Shown piece after piece: positions 59,265-64,000 of a stretch of 64,000 nt of DNA (the first letter of the stretch is position 1; every line of letters starts with the position of its first letter). This DNA is from Methanocorpusculum parvum (GTDB lineage: Archaea; Halobacteriota; Methanomicrobia; Methanomicrobiales; Methanocorpusculaceae). The DNA is taken from assembly GCA_015063085.1 (NCBI GenBank), contig SUTD01000001.1:62001-126000 (forward strand), written 5' to 3'. The notes beneath the pieces were generated by a model. It made no database searches. It had not been told where the DNA came from and saw only the letters and a list, made by a program, of their open reading frames with translations. A program made the translations under genes and the position numbers.

Positions 59265-60116
59265 TTAGTCAGTATTCTGACGCATCAGGATTGAGGCAAA
59301 AAGAGTTACCATACGCTGGTAATCTTTCTGGTCTCCAAAGTCCAGAGCCATGGTGTAGAGTCTGGTAAATGCAGAAGGGAAGATTACCCGCGGGTAGCCG
59401 CTGCAGGAAAGCAGGAAGTTGAAGATTTCGCGTCCGACCAGTCCGTTTGCGGTTGCAAACGGGTGAATAACGAAGAAGCGGTAGAGGAAGAGGACTGCCT
59501 GTTCAAAAGCACAGTATCCTGCTTCAACCTTCTGATAATACTCATCGAGCGTCATCTGCAGACGCAGTTCAACATTTCCGTCTTCGCGAAAAACACCGGT
59601 TTCCTCCGGGAGTTCCATTAATATGAGGCTGTGGATTTCCCGGATGAATTCAGGAGTGACCTTTTCGACTGCAGTCTCCCGGCAGGTTTTGACCAGGCGG
59701 AAGTTTCTGGTGAGTTTTGCAGAACCTGCTGAGATGTCTTCGAGGCCGGCTGTTCCTGCGATGTATTTTGCATCATAGAGGTCTTCATACTCTTCGCGCT
59801 CGGTATCGGAAAGTGATGCGAGATAGGTGTTGTGCAGGTAGCAGGTTTTTTCCAGTCCTTTTCCTAAGAACTGCGGAATGTACTGGTAGATGAGTTCTTC
59901 TGAGCGGAACTCGGAGTATTTCTCTGCCGCACGCTCGATGAATTCGTCCCTGTACTGCAGGACTGCAGTTTCGAACTCGGCATCATTTGGTGCATCGCCG
60001 GTTTTTATCAGGCGGGAGATTTTTGTTTTGCGTTTCGGAGTGGCTACCGGGCAGACCAGATAATATTTGTCTCCGCTCTTGGTCGAGCGTTTTTCCATTC
60101 TGAATTTGCTATTCAT
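59265..60116 (-). CDS. Fic-domain protein with degenerate active-site motif
   Basis: A 283-aa protein. The Fic motif reads HPFATANGLVGRE (about residues 221-233), where active enzymes have HPF-x-(D/E)-GNGR-x-GR: the acidic residue is Thr and the first Arg is Leu. The N-terminal part resembles the Fic_N/DUF4172-like region of archaeal homologues (KISRLIKTGDAP...). Active Fic proteins transfer AMP to proteins; loss of the acidic metal ligand suggests weak or altered activity. No antitoxin gene is adjacent. Confidence 0.85.
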   Translation of the reverse strand: MNSKFRMEKRSTKSGDKYYLVCPVATPKRKTKISRLIKTGDAPNDAEFETAVLQYRDEFIERAAEKYSEFRSEELIYQYIPQFLGKGLEKTCYLHNTYLASLSDTEREEYEDLYDAKYIAGTAGLEDISAGSAKLTRNFRLVKTCRETAVEKVTPEFIREIHSLILMELPEETGVFREDGNVELRLQMTLDEYYQKVEAGYCAFEQAVLFLYRFFVIHPFATANGLVGREIFNFLLSCSGYPRVIFPSAFTRLYTMALDFGDQKDYQRMVTLFASILMRQNTD

Positions 60117-60191
60117 GCGTGTGTCTGGCGGGGAGGACCGCTTGCTGATAAATAGGTGGGATGTGCAGAGTATTATTAGTTACCCGTGCAG

Positions 60192-62900
60192 TTATCCCCA
60201 GTACTGATGCGTCTGCACAAATCTTCTCTCAGCCTTCAAAATCTCGCGGTAGAAATTATCCCCTTTTGCAAACGTCGCTAAGATGCGGGCTGCAGAATCC
60301 GGGCCCACCCCGCGTCCGGAGAGAGCAATTATCGCATCACGTCCGCTGGATAAAACCATGTTGGCATTCTTCATCATCCGCTTCTCCGCTTCCTTTTCCT
60401 CTGCCGTCAGTGTCTTCTTCTTCAAAGCCAGAAACATCGGCTCTTCATACGGCTTTAATACTGCAATGAGCCTCGCCCCGCAGACAGGACATACCGGATT
60501 TTCTGAAATACGCCCGGTCTTTGTCCGCGATTTCCATTTCCTGCAGTGCATACAGGCAAGAACAACATCCTGCTCGGCAATCCGGTGCTTCACCGATTCG
60601 AGAATCGCCTGATCCTCTCCGGGAGGGGTTACCATATCACGCTCGGAGAAAAGTCCCTGTGCTCCGATTACCGAAAGACGGCTGGTTCTGGTCTCCATCT
60701 CATGATTTTTGAGACGCCGTACAATCTCTTTTGCCCCTTCCACATCCATGTTCGAGAAGAACAGCTCACGAAACGCCTCCTTTTCCACAATCGTCCCATC
60801 GAACAGTTCCAGGAGACGGTTCATACTGATTTTTTCATAATCCGCATCCGCATCAATCGCACCGAACTTCTTTGCCGCCTGTACCAGACGCCATTTGTAA
60901 AGAGACGTCTTCTTCAAAGCAAGCTGCAAAATCCCCTCCACATGTTCCGGTTCTAAACCGAGCAGAACCTCTTCCACATCAGGTGCTGCCAGAAACTTTG
61001 GAAGACGCAGATAGAAGCGGTACGCATTCGTCTCGATACCCACAGCCGAACCGTAGCGTGCGGAAAGGAGAATCGACAGGACTCTGCCGATTGCCTCGTT
61101 TACCTTGTGTCCCGCACAGAGATTTACCACCACACCTTCGTCCGCATCCTCTAAGACAATGACCTTGTCCGTTGCCGTAATCGAACGGTTCTTCTTCATC
61201 TCATCAAGCGTCTTCTGTGCGAAAACAACCGAGCGTTCATCAGAACGGTACTCAGAGAAGGCCTGCGTTCTGCGCAGCCCTCCAACCTCCAAAGCCACGG
61301 TAAAGGGAACCGGAATCTGCTCTCCTTCCCAGGACGGAAGCTCGCCTTTTGCGTTCTTTGCAGGCTCAACCATTACCTTGTTTTCTTCCAGCTCCAAAAC
61401 CCGCCAGACCTGTCCGCGGGCAACAAATACCGCGCCGGAACTGATCCAGCTGATGACAAACGACTCATCAAGCGTTCCAACCGGTTTTCTCGAAACAACA
61501 TCGAAGATAACACACTTCTTTTCGTCTGCAATCATCGAGAGGTTAAGCGAGAGGTACTTGCGTGCCCGCGCTTTGGTGATGACCATGCCGTCCTCGGTCC
61601 GAATCAAATAGTGTTTTTCCATCTGAGAGATGACATCACGGATAAGAGAGCCGGCATTTTCGAAGCAGTAACAGCGGGCAAAAATTTTCTCGATATTCTC
61701 AATCGAAATCTCCCCACGCTCAACTGCCAGAGCTGCAATCTGGTTTGCGATGACATCTGCCGGGTTGATGTGCGGTCTGACATTTTCCGGGCGGTTTTCT
61801 GTTGCCAGGCGAACCACGACCATCGACTCTAAAATATCGTCAAAGCCGGTTGCAAGAATCATTCCCTTCGATGCCGCACCAATCCGGTGTCCGGCACGTC
61901 CGGTTCGCTGCATCAGGCGGGCAACTTCTCTTGGCGAATTGAACTGTACCACATGATCAATCTGACCAATGTCGATTCCAAGCTCCATCGAACTGGTACA
62001 AATCATGCCCCGTGTCAGCCCGTTTCTAAACCGATCCTCAGCGTCAACTCTCACCTCGCGGGAAAGAGAGCCGTGATGCACATCAATATCCTCACGGGAA
62101 ACAAGTGCGTTTCCGATAGCCTCAGCAACGCTTCTCGTGTTCGTGAAAACCAGTGTCGAGGTGTGGGAGTCGATACATTTTTCGATGAGTTTTACCTGCT
62201 CGCCAAATCCTTCGCCGGCAAAGCGTACCGAGAGGTCGAGGGTTTTTGCAACAGGCACGGCAACAACCTGACAGGGACGGTTTCCGCAGAGGAACTGCCC
62301 CACAAGTTCAGGGTTTCCGACTGTTGCAGAGATGCCGATTCTCTGAAAATCACCCGCGAGCTCAACAATCCGCTCCAGAGCAACGGAGAGCTGGCACCCG
62401 CGTTTGGATGCCGCAAGCTCATGGATTTCATCTACGATAACGTATCTGACTCCGGCAAGGTGTTTTCGAAGCACCTTTCCCATGAACATCGCCTGAATAC
62501 TTTCCGGCGTTGTAATCAGCAGATCGGGAGGACTTGCTGCCTGCTTTCTCCGGTCATTCTGCGTGGTGTCCCCATGCCGGACAGAGATTTTTATTCCAAG
62601 CTCTTTTCCCCACCATTCAAGGCGGTTCATCATGTCTCGGTTCAAAGACCGAAGCGGAGTGATGTATAGGGCAGTAAAGCCATCGGGATGTGCTTTACTG
62701 AGCATATTATGAAAAACCGGAAGCAGAGCACTTTCGGTTTTTCCGCTTCCGGTCGGTGCGATAACGATTGCGTTTCCGCCTTTAATGAGCGTGGGGATTG
62801 CCCGGAGCTGAATCTCAGAGAAATCATCGAAGCCGCGTTTTTCCAAAACGGCCTGCAGTTTCGGATGCAGGGTTTTTCTCAGTTCATCTACTGCGTTCAT
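60192..62900 (-). CDS. Lhr-like DEAD/DEAH helicase
   Basis: A 902-aa superfamily 2 helicase. Motif I is APTGSGKTESALLP, motif II is VDEIHELAASKRG (DEIH), motif III is SATVGNPE, and motif VI is QRTGRAGHRIG. A long C-terminal extension holds a winged helix, the Lhr body and a late CMHCRKWKSRT...CPVCG zinc ribbon. It unwinds DNA and is linked to repair in archaea. Its start overlaps the metallophosphoesterase stop by 4 bp, a common archaeal pair. Confidence 0.93.
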   Translation of the reverse strand: MNAVDELRKTLHPKLQAVLEKRGFDDFSEIQLRAIPTLIKGGNAIVIAPTGSGKTESALLPVFHNMLSKAHPDGFTALYITPLRSLNRDMMNRLEWWGKELGIKISVRHGDTTQNDRRKQAASPPDLLITTPESIQAMFMGKVLRKHLAGVRYVIVDEIHELAASKRGCQLSVALERIVELAGDFQRIGISATVGNPELVGQFLCGNRPCQVVAVPVAKTLDLSVRFAGEGFGEQVKLIEKCIDSHTSTLVFTNTRSVAEAIGNALVSREDIDVHHGSLSREVRVDAEDRFRNGLTRGMICTSSMELGIDIGQIDHVVQFNSPREVARLMQRTGRAGHRIGAASKGMILATGFDDILESMVVVRLATENRPENVRPHINPADVIANQIAALAVERGEISIENIEKIFARCYCFENAGSLIRDVISQMEKHYLIRTEDGMVITKARARKYLSLNLSMIADEKKCVIFDVVSRKPVGTLDESFVISWISSGAVFVARGQVWRVLELEENKVMVEPAKNAKGELPSWEGEQIPVPFTVALEVGGLRRTQAFSEYRSDERSVVFAQKTLDEMKKNRSITATDKVIVLEDADEGVVVNLCAGHKVNEAIGRVLSILLSARYGSAVGIETNAYRFYLRLPKFLAAPDVEEVLLGLEPEHVEGILQLALKKTSLYKWRLVQAAKKFGAIDADADYEKISMNRLLELFDGTIVEKEAFRELFFSNMDVEGAKEIVRRLKNHEMETRTSRLSVIGAQGLFSERDMVTPPGEDQAILESVKHRIAEQDVVLACMHCRKWKSRTKTGRISENPVCPVCGARLIAVLKPYEEPMFLALKKKTLTAEEKEAEKRMMKNANMVLSSGRDAIIALSGRGVGPDSAARILATFAKGDNFYREILKAERRFVQTHQYWG

Positions 62901-63655
62901 CTTCCCTCCAGCGGATCAGGGCGAAGCCCGGTAAACGGGGCAACATATGTCCCGTCGCGCAGGAAGACTTCTCCTGTCTCCGGACGAATAGCTTTGGCGA
63001 TTGGGGATATCCGGTTTCCCGGAATCAGCCGGACATCCATCCCTCCGGCGAGTTCATAAAATGCAGGCATGAGCAGAACGCGGGTTGGCGTCTTTGGAGG
63101 ATTGTCTGTCCATGCTGCAGTATCCACTTCTGCAAGCAGGTATCCCGGAGTCCCGCGAAGGGCACACCCAACGTCATCATAGATATTTACCACCGGATGA
63201 TGGTGGCCGCAAATAATCAGATGGCCAAGCAGCGCAGAATCCGGAATCATATGTCCATGGAAATATCCGGTTCCGTCAATGACTGCCCCTGCTGCAGGCA
63301 GGAGTTCTCCTTTCTGCAGGTAATGTTCAAGGCCGGTGTCATGGTTTCCGGGAGCTAAACGGAATTCAGTCTCGCGGCGGATGGCTTTGAGAATCTGCGG
63401 CATCTCTGCTTTTTCCTGCCGGGTTACATAGGGAATCATGTGTTTTAAATCCCCTAAAACCACCAGATAATCCGGATCGCTTTCTTCGATAATCTCCATC
63501 AGCCGGGTAAGACGCAGAGCACTGCGGCTTTCGAAGTGGAGACCTTTTCGATGAAGGTCAGCCTCAACCCCGAAATGGGGATCCGCAATTGCGAGAACTT
63601 TCTCCCGCCTTTCTATAGCGACCGCAGGCCCTGATGCATAAAATTCCGGTTCCAT
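62897..63655 (-). CDS. Metallophosphoesterase paired with Lhr helicase
   Basis: A 252-aa calcineurin-like phosphoesterase: ADPHFGVEADLHRKG (D-x-H), VVLGDLKHM (GD), APGNHD (GNH[D/E]) and ICGHHHPVVN (GH-x-H) supply the two-metal site. The conserved helicase-phosphoesterase coupling suggests a nuclease or phosphatase working with the helicase on damaged DNA; this is inferred. It ends inside the Lhr start. Confidence 0.88.
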   Translation of the reverse strand: MEPEFYASGPAVAIERREKVLAIADPHFGVEADLHRKGLHFESRSALRLTRLMEIIEESDPDYLVVLGDLKHMIPYVTRQEKAEMPQILKAIRRETEFRLAPGNHDTGLEHYLQKGELLPAAGAVIDGTGYFHGHMIPDSALLGHLIICGHHHPVVNIYDDVGCALRGTPGYLLAEVDTAAWTDNPPKTPTRVLLMPAFYELAGGMDVRLIPGNRISPIAKAIRPETGEVFLRDGTYVAPFTGLRPDPLEGR

Positions 63656-63656
63656 G

Positions 63657-64000
63657 TCAGGCGAGTTTGATGATATCCGGCTTTGGGGCGTAGCACTCTC
63701 CTTCTTCCATTAAACGGGAGATGGTATCTTTTGCCTGCTTTTCCGTCATGCCCCGTTCCTGTAAAGCATTGAGAACTTTGTCCCGCGGGGCACTCTTTCC
63801 TTCGTAGAGCGATTCAATAAGGGACAGTACCGCCTCGTCTGAGACTTCCGGTTTCTTTTCGGCGGGCTTTGCAGCAGAGACTGCATTGATGAGGAGAGTG
63901 CGAAACTCTTCGGTATTTTCTGCAGGAAGCCGTGCCAGACGTTCTGCGGTCTCTTTGGCGGTTTCTAAAATCCAGCTGTTTCTGGCATCACGGCTGACCT
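63657..64000 (-). CDS. RPA-associated-like protein (3' part only, cut by window edge)
   Basis: The last about 114 codons of a leftward gene that runs off the right edge. The visible part begins with SRDARNSWILETAKETAERLARLP and ends with a winged-helix-like segment (VLNALQERGMTEKQAKDTIS, then RLMEEGECYAPKPDIIKLA), which recalls archaeal RPA-associated proteins (COG3390) and RPA32-type C-termini. It lies immediately upstream of the phosphoesterase start, fitting a DNA-repair operon. The N-terminal OB fold is not visible. Confidence 0.5.
   Translation of the reverse strand, partial: VSRDARNSWILETAKETAERLARLPAENTEEFRTLLINAVSAAKPAEKKPEVSDEAVLSLIESLYEGKSAPRDKVLNALQERGMTEKQAKDTISRLMEEGECYAPKPDIIKLA

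Overview
The window is archaeal and most consistent with a methanogen of the order Methanomicrobiales, probably close to Methanocorpusculum. The genus is inferred from overall gene content and codon style; no 16S gene is present. The archaeal markers are an Alba chromatin protein, a small replication factor C subunit, a form III RuBisCO translationally coupled to a ribose-1,5-bisphosphate isomerase, an F420 ligase-like protein, an archaeal TrmJ methyltransferase, an Lhr-type helicase and TATA-box promoters.

Host left flank (1-26970): a truncated BtuC/FecCD permease; a THEP1-type NTPase, flavoprotein and TIM-barrel hydrolase operon; uvrA; a bacterial-type thrS; gatCAB for transamidation of misacylated tRNA; topA, trmJ and a BofA-like membrane protein; rfcS; a large cell-surface lipoprotein; then about 900 bp without genes that holds a 295-bp palindromic element. 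After this come cupin, RuBisCO and R15P isomerase, 5-FTHF cyclo-ligase, an ArsB/NhaD permease, Alba, asd and a CofE-like gene.

Provirus (about 27.0-58.65 kb): a complete head-tailed (siphovirus-like) archaeal provirus. It reads left to right except for a short leftward pair at 27.4-28.0 kb and the leftward integrase at the right end. Order: terminal operator/promoter; two DNA- or metal-binding small genes; an early operon of more than 15 tiny, mostly Cys-rich, ATGA-coupled genes; a Sak4/RecA-like recombinase; an AAA+ helicase-like ATPase; an AT-rich, repeat-filled candidate origin at 36.4-36.8 kb; two tRNA genes (Gln-UUG and CAU); ParB-like protein; small and large terminase; portal; head morphogenesis protein fused to a zincin; protease/scaffold; major capsid; connectors; tail tube; tail chaperones with a -1 frameshift site; tape measure; Dit; Gp37-like protein; a receptor-binding protein; a reverse transcriptase; and a tyrosine integrase.

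The most striking system is a diversity-generating retroelement (DGR) at 55078-56702. The 3' end of the receptor-binding gene is a 118-bp variable repeat. A template repeat lies 269 bp downstream. All 22 differences between them fall at template adenines, and a DGR-type reverse transcriptase with an SQ motif and YMDD follows directly. The expected outcome is targeted protein diversification of the virus adsorption tip, in a virus of a methanogen.

Host right flank (58732-64000): a PDDEXK endonuclease, a Fic-domain protein with a degenerate motif, an Lhr-like helicase coupled to a metallophosphoesterase, and the 3' part of an RPA-associated-like protein.
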